Source: Adiantum capillus-veneris
Lineage: Eukaryota; Streptophyta; Polypodiopsida; Polypodiales; Pteridaceae
Assembly: GCA_014529385.2 (NCBI GenBank)
Contig: CM043960.1
Location: 34,870,896-34,930,895, forward strand
Direction: 5' to 3'
Length of the DNA: 60,000 nt
The first letter of the stretch is position 1; each line of letters opens with the position of its first letter. The notes below the pieces were generated by a model that had not been told where the DNA came from, made no database searches, and saw only the letters and a list, made by a program, of their open reading frames with translations. Below, one piece after another: positions 19,573 through 31,950 of this stretch. The translations under genes were made by a program, and so were the position numbers.

Positions 19573-20157
19573 CTAGCTCAATCGATCCCACACCACCAAG
19601 ATAGGTACAAGCGTAGATAGGCTCCAAGTGTCTGGTGTGCCCTCACACATGGCACGGTTAAACATAACTGCTAGAAGCTCTACTAGTAGGTCTTTGGCAT
19701 GCATGAAATGCTCAGCGACTAAGCCATCATGATCATATGCTCTCCCAGTCCTCATCCTGTCAATGACTTTCTTCACCATCTCAACGGTGAAAAAAGCACA
19801 TGTGTGTGGGCATGGATCGGGGGGGGTTGGGAAGGGGCGGCTGTCTAGGTACTGTGTACAAAGATGATGCGTACTGACCCCAAGTCTCTGTGGAGGTAAC
19901 AGCGGGGGGGGGGGGGACTGCTCATGAAAGAGCTGCCACGCCTCACCCGAGTCCTGACTCAAGAATAGCTGGTATAGATCCTGCTCGAGTCGAGCCAAAA
20001 ATGCCCTCTTCTTCCACCGCACTAGGCGTCGAAAGTCAATCTGTGATTGTCTATGTGTGACGTCCCCCAAAAGCACCTCCCTCTGAAGTCTAGCTCTGGT
20101 CTGTTGGCGGCACTCCTCATCGTACCACCTGTTTTGAGGCATGCTCCCTGTCGACAC
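19573..20157 (-). pseudogene. LINE ORF2 linker between endonuclease and RT
   Basis: RWYDEECRQQTRARLQREVL and FRRLVRWKKRAFLARLEQDLYQ match the region between endonuclease and RT in many LINEs (W-x-x-E-C ... W-K-K). MVKKVIDRMRTGRAYDHDGL is the start of RT motif 0 (usually G-K-A-x-G-x-D-G). A run of 13 G at about 19905-19917 on the plus strand (proline codons) is a frameshift hotspot. Confidence 0.75.
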
Positions 20158-20380
20158 CTCTGCTCGGGCTGAGTGTGTGGGTATGCGTCTGCCGCTGTTA
20201 CATTATGTAATGTCTGTGTCAGTATAGTAGTTAGCTCCTCCAAAGGTCGCCCCGGTTCCTCAGTGCAGAGGTGTCTGTAGATCCCGTCTATGTATACAAA
20301 ATCCGTCTCCCACGTGAAGGTGTAGCGAGTAGGGGTTGCTACCCATGGCCTGTGTGCTACACTGAACTGGAAAGAGATGG

Positions 20381-21226
20381 TCATTGACACAAGAGCATGA
20401 TCCACTGCCACCCCAATTGGTCTGGGCCCAACTGTGAGATCCTGGATACTAGAGATGAGATTCGGTTGTGTACCATGACATAGTCCACTGTGCTGGCTCC
20501 ATGTCTGTGTGGGAAGCATGTGAAACCTCCCGTAGCAGGAAATTTCTGTAGGCCATTCAAGATGGCCAATCCATGTGCGGTGCCCATGTCTATCGAGTGT
20601 CGCCCATACTCAGTATATTCCACATCGTGTGATAGTCTGGACACGCCCGTCTCTACAACATCTAGCTCTCTCAGCATCTCATCTGAAGTATCATAAAACA
20701 GTGTCTAGTGATGGGTAGCCCTAGCATTGAAGTCCCCTAGAATGATAATGTCACCATCTCTAGACAACTCCCATATGTCATCATCCAAAATAGAAAAAGG
20801 GGACTGTCCCCTGGGTGATGCATAGACTGATGTACTTGGGGGGAAGTAGCAAATAGCAATGTAGAGATATCTGCTTGTCTCTGCTTTCAATCTCACCCAC
20901 ATGTACCTAGCCTGCTCATCCCTACGGGCTATATGTATCAATGGCTGCAAATCCTCTCTAAATAACACTGCCACTCCCCGAGCCCCGTCCTCTCTAAATA
21001 ACACTGCCACTCCCCGAGCCCCGTCCTCTATGCTCTGAGCGTGTCTCCTATCTGTAAGTTGTCTCCCACCTGTATCCATTGATGTGAGGCATGGATTTCC
21101 CAGGGGTTTGGTGTGTCTCAGAGTAAAAGATGATGTCTCTTCCAATAAAACTATCCTCAAAAGCACCCACATCAAGACGCATAGATCCATTTCAGTTCCA
21201 GGCAGCCACTTTGAGTGTGGTCCCAT
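20381..21226 (-). pseudogene. LINE ORF2 AP-like endonuclease
   Basis: ILGDFNARATHH is the conserved GDFN metal-binding motif of exonuclease-endonuclease-phosphatase LINE endonucleases; GASTVDYVM and DHALVSMTI further down match the later catalytic D and H motifs. This enzyme nicks the target DNA for target-primed reverse transcription. A stop after RATHH (near 20705) splits the domain. A 36-bp in-frame duplication at 20953-21024 doubles 12 residues (RGVAVLFREDGA region). Confidence 0.8.
20953..21024 (-). repeat. 36-bp in-frame tandem duplication
   Basis: Two identical 36-bp units (20953-20988, 20989-21024) within the endonuclease add 12 residues without shifting the frame. Confidence 0.9.
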
Positions 21227-21239
21227 AAGTCTGGCACTG

Positions 21240-22132
21240 TCACGTGGAGCGTCGCTCTAGTATTCCCACTCTTCCATCTCGGTAAAAGGAAATCTTGCCT
21301 TTTCCCCTTGCCGCTCTAATCTCCGGCATTACTTCTTGCATATGAGCGATCTACGAGAGGGTAAGATCATCCCTGAGAAAGATGCCCGTCTCTTAAGAGT
21401 TGGTCTTTTCTTCAAGAAGGAATTCTTCGCTTCCATGGAGAGAAAACGGAGGATGAGTGCTCTTTCTTTTGAGGTTTCCCCACTGCTTCCATTTTTCTTT
21501 ATGTTGCCCACTCTCTAGGCTCTTGTGTGTGTCGGCTCATGAACCTTGATCAAGGCCATGAGTTCTTTTACCTCTTCATCCACATTGCCTTTGTCTTTAA
21601 GACCGCAAATTCTCACATGTAAAGCGTGCACACGTCTTCTTTGCTCTTCCTCTAGTGTCTAATTAATGATAGTGGGTGTGGACGTGGACGTTATCTCCTT
21701 GCCTTTTCCTTTCTTGGCTACCTTGATCCATTTCTCGGCTTCATCCGCCTTCATTTGAGTTTTGGTAAGAACATCCACCCAAGAAGTCATCATCTCTTTG
21801 TGTTGCTCTTCTCCCTCTTTGATGGCCCGCACTTGCTCCTTAATCGTGCTGATTTCTTCGATTACTGAGGGTTGCAATTCGCCCTCTTCCAGTGTGTTTC
21901 TTGATCGTGCTTCGGGGAGATCTTTCTTGAGTGACGCAATCTCTTCATCTTGAGTCGTCACTCGGTGTTCCAGTGTATTTATCTTGCTCTCTTGGATCAG
22001 CACGCATCCTTCGAGCATTTTTATTGTGCCTAAGAGATTGCGGTTCATCTTGGTAATGGTCTCCGTCATTTTCTCTTTGCACTTTTGAATGGCATCCTCT
22101 AGGGGGTCGGCTTTATCGTTCAGCTTCCTCAT
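21240..22132 (-). pseudogene. LINE ORF1 (RNA-binding protein)
   Basis: One reading frame from ATG at 22132. Residues 1-157 are a coiled coil (MLEGCVLIQESKINTLEHRV, EEISTIKEQVRAIKEGEEQ). A TAG at 21659-21661 follows, then an L1-ORF1p-like domain: VHALHVRICGLKDKG, ALILRFLSMEAKNSFLKKR, GEKARFPF. Two further in-frame stops occur near 21513 and 21329. L1 ORF1p trimers coat element RNA as a chaperone. The order coiled coil, RRM-like domain, C-terminal domain matches, but this is recognition by pattern, not alignment. Confidence 0.7.
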
Positions 22133-22309
22133 GCTTAATCTCCGTCCGAAAAAGAGCCACTAAGCGCACATATGCATCTACACTATGCATACATTATCTC
22201 CCGCATCAAGCATACATCCGCATTAAGCATACATTTATTGAGAAAAACTGCTATCTGAATTTCTGGATTCCCTTGTGGAAAACTATTGGACCTGTACTAG
22301 GGCAGTGGG

Positions 22310-22385
22310 GGCGTGGTAGCTGGGCGAGTGGGGGAACGCGAGGAGGTATGGCAGGGGAGGGGCAGCACAAGGGCGTGGCAAGTGT

Positions 22386-22416
<31 letters not shown>

Positions 22417-22545
22417 GGGGGGGGGAGAGCAGCACGTGGGTGGGGCTAGGCCGGTGGGGCAGCGCGAGGGGAGTGGGCAGCTGGGGGAGGGCGTGGTAGG
22501 CGGGGGGGGGGGGGGGGGGGGGACAGCGCGTGGGGCGGGACTAGG
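22310..22545 (+). repeat. G-rich block with two long G runs
   Basis: A degenerate repeat of GGGGCAGCGCGAGG / GGGCGTGGTAG units with a GT run (about 22381-22400), a G run of about 25 at 22400-22425 and another of about 20 at 22502-22521. The plus strand could form G-quadruplexes. Confidence 0.85.
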
Positions 22546-22559
22546 TTGCAGAGGCCAGC

Positions 22560-23983
<1,424 letters not shown>

Positions 23984-24413
23984 TTGTTCTCGTTTATTCT
24001 CCCACATTAAATGATCAATTTAATATGAGAAAATCATTTGGGTTAGTCAGATATTAGATTTTATGACATTGCCTCTCTCTTGAAATCATAGTCGTCCTCC
24101 CGTCGTCCTCGACTATGAGGTAGAGGAGATAAAGTCTTAGTCATTAGTCGAAGTTTCTTAGCGGGTAGAGGATCCCGTTTTACCCTACAACATCATTCAA
24201 AATGGATGACTAATCCATTTGGTGCTTGGGAGACGTAGCTGCTGCAAGCATGTCTGCTCTTGAGTCCATATCATATTTCCAAAGTAGAGTGACAAATCTA
24301 CTTGGTATTTGAGAGATGTCGTCATCACAAACATGAATCTAAGCATGCATACTATTTAAATTTGTGCACAATAAAAGAAAGAAAGAGTCTTATAAGACAA
24401 AAACATTGTTCTT
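23984..24413 (-). other. Untranslated stretch between gypsy pol and LTR
   Basis: No ORF; homologous to 11219-11665 in inverted orientation. Confidence 0.6.
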
Positions 24414-24905
24414 TTAAAATGCATTTTCATTTGCTTGCTCTAATGTAGCATTGTAAGCATTGACAAGGTTCATATTAACCTTAAGCTAGGTTCCTTGAAT
24501 CCATCTAGCATCTTTAAAAGGATAATTCTTAAACTTAATAAGATATCACTGGATAATCTTACCGTTTCTTAATACCTTGTCTTCATGTCGTAGGATGGAC
24601 TCAGATTGAAGTACCTCTTCTTGATCTTTGGTTTTTGGAAGGTTTGCAACTATTACTTCTTTTGGTGGCTCTCCTTTGTAAGGCTTAAGCAGGCTCCCAT
24701 GGAAAACATTGTGCACGAGCCAATGGTTGGGCAACTTTAATTGATAAGCCTTCTCATTGATTGGCTTAAGAATTTAACAAGGACCATAGTATCTTTTTGC
24801 TAGTTTAGCATAATACTATTGGTGGCCCATAGGATTCTTGCCCGTAGTATGCCTTAGACGAGCCATGAGAAACTTTAGCAAGACCCAATCATTTTCCTTA
24901 AAAGG
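24414..24905 (-). pseudogene. Gypsy integrase C-terminal domain and chromodomain
   Basis: KENDWVLLKFLMARLRHT, a stop, ILKPINEKAYQLKLPNHWLVHNVFHGSLLKPY (the classic chromoviral integrase C-terminal motif) and then the chromodomain EVLQSESILRHEDKVL. A TGA replaces the Trp of WYLIKF within the chromodomain (GKIIQ-stop-YLIKF). The coding end is at 24414; unlike the other copy it reads a few codons past the common C-terminus because TAA has become CAA. Confidence 0.8.
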
Positions 24906-25059
24906 TAAGGCTCTTTTGTGCTTATTAGCAGCAACCCTTTTTTCTTTTGATGTGAGATGGATATAACCTCTATAGTCTTTGGAAAAGATTCTTGAAAGTA
25001 TTGGCTATATTCATCAGCAGCAGTGAAGATCTTTTCATGTACTTTAAGTAGTAAGGAAC

Positions 25060-25330
25060 TTTTGAATCTTCCCTCTTTTACCTCGAAAGGTGTTTTTGCC
25101 ATAGAGGCTGGAGCAATCCAGGTTGCTTCCCCCTATCATACTTTGTCTTTTGGCATACCGCACACTTTGACACATAGTCTTGTACGTCCATTTTGGTGGT
25201 AGGCCAATAGAAATATGTTCATAGTCCTCGAAGAGTAGGTTGAATCCCTCTATGCCCCGCATAGGGAGGAGCATGGGATTCATACACGACTTTATTATTG
25301 TATGGGTGAGTAACACATAGCCTATTGCCG
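25060..25330 (-). pseudogene. Gypsy integrase zinc finger, catalytic core mostly deleted
   Basis: ESHAPPYAGHRGIQPTLRGL, then YFYWPTTKMDVQDYVSKCAVCQKTK, is the H-H-C-C zinc finger of gypsy integrase. The sequence then passes within a few tens of codons to MAKTPFEV and KIFTAADEY, which normally lie at the end of the DDE core, so most of the catalytic core is missing. The element cannot integrate by itself. Confidence 0.7.
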
Positions 25331-25479
25331 TTTAGAAGATAACCATCCGCCAAGGTGAATGGTTCTTCTTTCTTCCTAATGCAAAGGTTGTAATTACATA
25401 CTTAAAGTCTCGATCAGTAGCATACTCATCTACCATAAAAGATAGATCATTGCGAGTTACTATTGACACCACATTTACC

Positions 25480-25960
25480 CTTGGCCATCGTGAAAGTGCA
25501 TCGACCACTTAATTGTGCTTGCCAGCAATGTGACCAATATGAAATTTAAATTGCGAAATAAAATTTTTTCACCTCATTTGTTTGTCGGAGAGCTTGGTAT
25601 GTGTCATGAAGTTCTTGAGGCTTTGTGATCCGTTCGTAGAATGAATGGAGTCCCCAAGAGCTAGTGTTTCCACGTGTTTAGGGCATATAGAACGGCTAGT
25701 AGCTCTTTTTTGTATTTCCCCAATACTAGCTTATCAGAGTTGAGTCTTCGAGAGGTCTTCGACTCTCATATGCTATGGCATGCCCTTCTTGAAGCAAAAC
25801 ATCCCCAAGAAAATCACCACAGGCATCACAATGGACCTCAAATGGCTTTGAGAGATCTAGTAGTGTGAGCACAAGTTGAGAGATAAGCTTCTCAAAAGCT
25901 TCTTGCTCTTTTGCAGTCCATGAATACTTAACGTTATTTTTTTGTTAAGTCATGTAATGG
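25480..25960 (-). pseudogene. Gypsy RNase H
   Basis: Fragments AIAYESRR and KFHIGHIAGKHN-VVDALSRWPRVN are characteristic of the gypsy RNase H end, which removes template RNA. There are several frameshifts and no continuous ORF. Confidence 0.6.
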
Positions 25961-26069
25961 GCCTGCTATTTGGGAGAATGTAGCTATGAAGTGTCTATAG
26001 TATGCACAGATACCAATAAATCTTCGTAGCTCATAAAGATTCCTTGGATTAGGCCATCCTTTTATTACC

Positions 26070-26800
26070 TCAAGCTTTGGCTGGATCCATACATATACCA
26101 TCTTGAGAGATAATATGACCTAAGTATTGAATCTCTTGAAGGAAAAATTCACTCTTCTTTTGGTTAATGAAAAGTTTATTCTCCCTCATAGCTTGAAAAA
26201 CTACCTGGAGGAATTGCTTATGCTCCTCCAAAGATCTGCAGTAGATGATAATGTCAAGGAACACCGCATCCCTGGTAAATATGCTTTCTTTTGATAGTAG
26301 GCGGTTGAACGTGGCTAGAGCATTTGTCAAACCAAAAGGCATGACAAGATATTCATAAAGGCCAAACGTTGTATAGAACGCCGTCCTTATGATATCTTCA
26401 TTCACTATCCTTATTTGATGATAGCCACCTTCAATCCTATTGAAGTAGGTCGAACCTTGTAGCTTATCAATCATATTTTCTACCTGCGATACGAGAAATC
26501 TGTTTTTGATAGTGATCCAATTTAGTGCTCTGTAGTCGGCACACATACGATACATGCGGTCTTTCTTTTGCACTAGTAGGACTGGTGAACAAAAGGGAGA
26601 GGAGCTGGGCCTCACCATCCCTTTTTCCATCAATTCATGCACTTGCCTCAGATCTCCTCTTGTTGAGCTTGTGAAACTCGATAAGGAGGTTTATTAGGCG
26701 GTGAGCTTCCTGGTAGAAGCTCTATTGCATGGTCATCATCCCCTCGTTTTGGAGGTAGCTCACTAGGGATGTCATCAATGTAAACATATTGGAATCCATT
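26070..26800 (-). pseudogene. Gypsy reverse transcriptase with damaged active site
   Basis: Upstream LPPKRGDDDHAIELLPGSSP, then the 190-codon ORF MHELMEKGMVRPSSSPFCSP, MCADYRALNWITIKNRF, YHQIRI, FGLYEYLVMPFGLTNALATF and IQYLGHIISQDGI. The palm motif reads VFLD-IIIYC, one residue short of the normal V-Y-L-D-D-I-x-I-Y: the second catalytic Asp codon is deleted at about 26253. IEGGYHQI keeps G where D is usual (normally L-R-S/A-G-Y-H-Q-I). Inactive by inference. Confidence 0.8.
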
Positions 26801-26879
26801 TAGGAAATTAAACAGCTCTAATTCCTCTTGATTCCCTTTATTGCTACTTGTGAAAACATTAGAATAATTAACAGTTGCT

Positions 26880-27330
26880 CTAACAAAAAATCATATACAC
26901 AAAAATAAAGCTTTTCATTGATTTATCAAATGAAAGCATATTTACCAGGGATGCGGTGTTCCTTGACTCATTAGCATCTATGTACATGGCTGTTTCCCTG
27001 TAATTGAAATAGATTCTCCTTTCAGGGAACTTCATGTTGGCAACCATGCGATTGAACCATGGTGCCCCTAGGATGACATCCTCATGTTGGAGAGGGGAGA
27101 TAAAAAAATCTTCATTGTCGACGTAGCTTTGAACATAAAGCCTCAACTTTCCAATCAAGGGGGAGTAATGGAGGCTTACTGTCCCTTGAAAGCTCCATCC
27201 GCAATCATAGTATCTCCCATTTCGAAAACTTGTATGCCCAGCTTTGTGGCCAACTCTGTTAATATGAAGCTTTGAGTAGAGCCAGGGTCAAAAAGGATGA
27301 AGGTATCATGCTCCCTCACATTTCCCCAAG
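26880..27330 (-). pseudogene. Gypsy aspartic protease
   Basis: TFILFDPGSTQSFILTELA holds the catalytic D-x-G-S; after a TAA the frame continues LYVQSYVDNEDFFISP, VILGAPWFNRM and NMKFPERRIYF, the usual chromoviral protease order. The stop between catalytic loop and flap makes it non-functional. Confidence 0.75.
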
Positions 27331-27680
27331 CAAAGGAAAGAGATTACCCCTTTGCAATAAGCATACTCTTTTGCAGCTTCGATCGTGGAAGCTTTAGGAG
27401 TCTCATTGCAGGCATTTCTTTTGGGGCAAGAACGATAGCCATGTCCTTGCTCCCCACATTGAAAGCATTTATGATATTTGCGAAAAGCCTCTAGCTCTTC
27501 AGAAGATAGTTTATTTTTACCTTTATAGACTCCCTTCTCCTTGATCTTGTTGTTGTTGGAATTGCCTTGGGAAGAACTTTGAGCATTTTTTTCCCTCTTT
27601 GAATCATTCCGATCTTTGTTTTCCATTGGCTTGGCATTCCTCGTAGCCCCTTGTTGAAAATTAATATGAGAAGCAACCAT
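27306..27680 (-). pseudogene. Gypsy gag zinc knuckle
   Basis: The 124-codon ORF has a basic, serine/asparagine-rich linker and CFQCGEQGHGYRSC, a perfect CX2CX4HX4C knuckle. It starts at 27680, where the sequence changes to a different element's LTR-like sequence; the capsid half of gag is missing. Confidence 0.75.
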
Positions 27681-27689
27681 AGTGTGGTG

Positions 27690-27887
27690 GATGACCTGGG
27701 TGACAGAACCATGCCGACATACTCGACCATTTCTTTAGGTAATCCCGTGTAAGAAACCCAGGAACTACCGTGTCTTGATCCTCCGCACAACCTCCCTTTA
27801 TAGGCCTTGCCCCAAGGATACCGTCTCCATTGGCAGCCGGCCCTTGGCCTGGTCCTTGACCTCCCTTGGGTTTGCCCTGGCATTACA
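27690..27887 (-). mobile_element. Start of the LTR of another gypsy element
   Basis: On the minus strand the purine run CCAAGGGGGGAG (27900-27889) is followed by TGTAATGCCAGGGC, as expected at a PPT/LTR junction. A TATAAAGG box lies about 90 bases in (near 27795). Where the LTR ends relative to the gag at 27680 is unclear. A related CCGGCCCTTGGCC...TTGGGTTCGCCCT segment recurs at about 29828-29870. Confidence 0.45.
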
Positions 27888-28003
27888 TTACTCCCCCCTT
27901 GGAGAAGCATTTTCGTCCTCAAAAACAAAAGTGGTGATATCTTCATAAGTGACACTAATGTTTTCCACTGTGGCATCCTTCATGGATCCAATTGTTCGTT
28001 TGA
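27888..28003 (-). pseudogene. C-terminal end of a gypsy polyprotein
   Basis: Reads KDATVENISVTYEDITTFVF, then EDENASPRGE and TAA (27890-27888). A short acidic F-x-D-E-N tail just before the polypurine tract is typical of chromoviral pol ends. Confidence 0.5.
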
Positions 28004-28349
28004 CCGAAACACGGCTTAGTAGGAGGTTTCATGAATTCAAGAGTAACATCTTGATTCTCCACATTGTTGTCCCTTTGCAACTATCTTGTGTAATCGGCCC
28101 ATATACAACATAGCATGTAGACTCATTTAGAAATCATTTGAGTATGCTAAACGAGTTATCACAACTAAGATGTATCTGAAAGAGTAGACTTTCCATGAAA
28201 GTAATTGTCTGACGTAACTCATCAACCAAGTTTAAGTCCTTGACTTGTTATCTTCTCGTATCAGGAAACAACCCCACCACAATCAGTGTTCACGGTTGAG
28301 AACCTGAACTATACATGAAGCTCCAACTAGAGCAATACATGCTTACTAA
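28004..28349. other. No gene seen
   Basis: Probably degraded retrotransposon sequence between the gypsy pol end and repeat X. There is no usable ORF. Confidence 0.35.
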
Positions 28350-30467
28350 TTGGATTGCTTGGTGCTAACGTACGCACTTTGCATACCCTTTAGCACCAGA
28401 TTACACTTTGTAATCTGCCTATCCCCTTGGATACTGATAGTACTGAGGTGTGTTTCCCCATGGTTTACAGACAGTCTTCCAAAACGACTGGTAAATAGGG
28501 ACCACCATTCCTTACAACATTGCTGAGAAATCAACAATGTTACAAATAACCATCTGGGTTAATGTGATAGATCTTGAAGCATTCATACCGAGCCACGACC
28601 TCGAGCCACGACCTCTATTGGTGATTCATAGATCAAGAAGTAATCGCAGGGAAATACTGCACATAGAGTGTAAAATGCTTCATAAGCAACTAATGTGATG
28701 AATATGCATGCCACTCCAAGTCAATCTTTGCTAAACACTAGGGCCTATAACACCTAGTGTGCATGCATATGGCAAAAACAAATCCGAACTTGCATATCCA
28801 TGATCATACTTGCCACGACATATGGCGAATGCGATGCTCCTAGCACACACTATAGAGGAGTGTAAATAGTTCTGAAAAGAAACTAAACACTTTCTACTGC
28901 AATCATTTGCAAGACTTGCTAAAACGGTTGAACCATAATAGAAGGAAAAACGTTAATCACTTCTAGGTACAAACAATGAAACCTTTTCATTAACAACTCA
29001 TAGCCTTGCTATATGCATAAACAACCATTCGTTAATGTTGTTTAGCCTCACTTGTAACCTTAACAAGTCATTCTGTGTAGCAGATAATTTTTTGCCACAA
29101 AAATTGTTCTTGATACAACGTGTTGAAAATGATTTAAAAAATGGATTCGACCAGCACCTAGGGACATCGTCACGACACATACGTGAAGTAGCAGTACCAG
29201 TGTCAGTCCCACAGACTCATATGCTCCGCATATGGAATATGTCTCATGTAAGGATGTCTGGAAAAAAGAACATCCTTCAAGTACGAGATGCACTTGGGTG
29301 TGGAGGTAATTTCTCTGCGACGTGAGTGAGAGGGACCCTCATTATCCTTACTCCACACTGGCTAAATCGAACTCCTTGAGTTCCTAGACCATGTTGTATC
29401 CCATGTGACAACATGTGCCAAATCAAACCCTACAAGTGGGTCCATAACTGCGTAATGCAAAAAATTATTTTGGACATTACAACCCAAATTTCTTGGCTCT
29501 TACATGACCTTGTCATCTTGCTGAAGAGCAAAAAATGGATGAAACTTTAGAAGTTTATACATCCTACTTGGAAAAGAAAATAGAAACAAAACCAAATCAG
29601 AGGCATACCTGGAGGTTGAACATAGTGTTCACTTATTCGTAGTGAAAGGCACCTGCCCAAATTTCCTACCTGCAAAGGCCTGGAAACACTAATTGAAAAT
29701 TAGTGAAATGCAAGTAATATTGCACATGTAACCTTGGGTGTGACCTTTGCAATCCAAACCCCTTGGTTAAAATCGACATTGTCAAACCGCTTTGGTTAAA
29801 CTTTGCGGAAAAACTGCTCAGCTAGCAGCCGGCCCTTGGCCTATGTCTGTGACCCCCCTTGGGTTCGCCCTTATGACTTCGGAAGCTTAAGATTTCCCAC
29901 TACCCCTTTGCAGTTGGTGGACTTCTTTCCTTGAAAGTGCAAGCGTGATGTTTCCAAGAATTGACCATCAACACTTAATAAGTGATATAGTAATCACGAG
30001 CGGGGTCTTGTCCCAATATTGTACTCATATGGACACTCTTAGTGCTATAGATAAAATAGAAGATCCATTGAAGTTGGAAGCGTATTCGCAACTATACTTT
30101 TTTCGGACCCGAAAATCCATAATCTTAGATTTTTATGAACAACCATGCTGTCTGAAATGTTGGCTTCATCTATACACCTTGGTAGAGATAAGCCCTTACG
30201 AGTTTAAGACGTTCAAAAACCCAACTTAGTTTTTACACTTGAAGTGTGTAGTGTTAAAATAATGCCCAAAAAAATCGCTAATGGCATTAGAATCAATGGG
30301 TACTCAACGAAATAGAATTGTTCGATCACTGATGGATTACAAACAGATGGCTCTTAGCCATTCCAAAATAGATGGAAATAGATGGCTCTTAGCCCTTCCT
30401 ATTGGCATATTGACTTATAAAGATTGCAATAAAATCGTGTCTAGTGTCACCTTTCCTGTAGAGAATT

Positions 30468-30516
<49 letters not shown>

Positions 30517-31950
30517 TTGGGTTGAGGAAAACCTCTTATTCTAAAGTGTTGTATGCTCCTTGCATATGCTCCAATGCAGACCATGTCTGTGTCATAGCCT
30601 ATCCGATAAGCGTACAATAGTATGCTTGTACAACACTCTCATAGAGAGGGGTACCATAAGACACATCTTGACTCACTTACCTTGTATGTGATCGTAACTG
30701 CAATAGAGTGATTTAATTATGGCATGTTACCTATGAATAAACATATAAAAAATGTTTGAGACATCAATAACTTATTGTGTCCTTGACAGGGTAGATGGCA
30801 TTATAGCAGAAGCGTAAACAGTACTGAGGTAAAATTTTATCCACCTCTCTGACATGCCATGCATGCAGAGATGTTGCCCTTGGCAACAATGATGGCCCTA
30901 CAAATGGAGCCAATACCATGAGTGCCTTGCACAAACCGGCATGGATACATCACAATTTGTCGTTGTCATACATGAATTGTGAGTTTATATCCTTACTTTG
31001 CCAAATTTGTGAACATGTGTGCCAATGCCCTTGATGCACAGTCAATGGACAATAGCTTAGCACAAGTTAGAAGCCTTACATCACCTGAATCCGTCAAAGC
31101 ACTTTGCTTGCACGATAGGCAGTCCTTGCCGAGTTAAAGGAGATTCGAAAAACAAGAAAGCTTGAAATTGTCTAACCTGGTTGCTCTGCATTGGCCAATT
31201 TTCTTGAGTTTTCAAAATAAAACTTGCTTGAATCTGGCTCTGAGCCATCTATATTGTGCAAGAGAGGGTTGTCATATGCACCATATACATCGTCTTGGCA
31301 GACAGTGAAATAACCTGTAGACACTTACCAAGTACCCCCCAAGTTTGTATGCTTATAGCATATTCCAAACTTGAAGTCTTATCTGTGCACGAGATATCTC
31401 CGTAGCCCCACTTTGGACACTGCCATTACTCATAGCTATAGGTACTCTTGCGGACATACATATGTCAAAACAAAAAAGAATCGATTTGGTCAAAATTTCA
31501 TAGAGAAGAGGCCTTGTCGAATCATGCAGCTTATTGAGAATCATGAGATTGCGCAATATTGATAGAGATAGCATCTACAGCTTAGCTATCAAGTATCAAC
31601 TATTGCCAAATATTGCTTGATTAAAGCAACAAGTTAACATACTTATTGACTGCCCTCGGTAGTGAAAGTCTTAGCATCCTATAGTATGGTTGTTGACTTG
31701 GAATTTAGCTCATAGCTATGGACTTTGCCTACCCGCTGCAAGCTATAGATGCTTGGGCGTGATCATGCACCCAATACATATATAGATAGGGATTCATGCC
31801 CCTGGTAGTCTTGTTGTACAGAGCCTTGCTCCCTAGGTAAAGCATGTGATTGATGTACCCCTTTTAGAATCGACCTTGTCGACATGGCCTGCGTTACTTG
31901 TACTGCTAGGCAACCTTGCCTTGTTGAAGCACAATAAAATCCCTTGTATG
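28350..31950 (-). repeat. Repeat family X, copy 1
   Basis: The reverse complement shows colinear similarity to 47800-51130. Anchors: 31540-31610 with 48330-48410; 31350-31370 with 48600-48625; 30960-31010 with 48970-49030; 29600-29830 with 49640-49880; 28990-29060 with 50425-50490. A coding trace is shared by both copies: NDLLRLQV-LNNIN-WLFMHIARL and LVSFQNYLHSS (minus, 29100-28840). I recognise no transposase, RT or gag motif, and the termini are undefined. A GA tract at 30472-30512 and CCGGCCCTTGGCC LTR-like sequence at 29828-29870 are absent from copy 2. Confidence 0.65.
30472..30512 (+). repeat. GA microsatellite
   Basis: About 20 GA units inside repeat X copy 1. Confidence 0.9.

Larger units (their letters stand above)
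17500..22135 (-). mobile_element. LINE retrotransposon with ORF1 and ORF2
   Basis: In minus order: ORF1 (22132 to about 21240), AP-type endonuclease (21226-20381), linker, reverse transcriptase (20157-18492) and zinc-binding tail (to about 17560). All parts carry stops and frameshifts. The presence of both ORFs indicates a near full-length copy. It differs clearly from the L1-type element at 57-60 kb. I could not identify the poly-A or simple-repeat tail that should lie below 17500. Confidence 0.8.
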
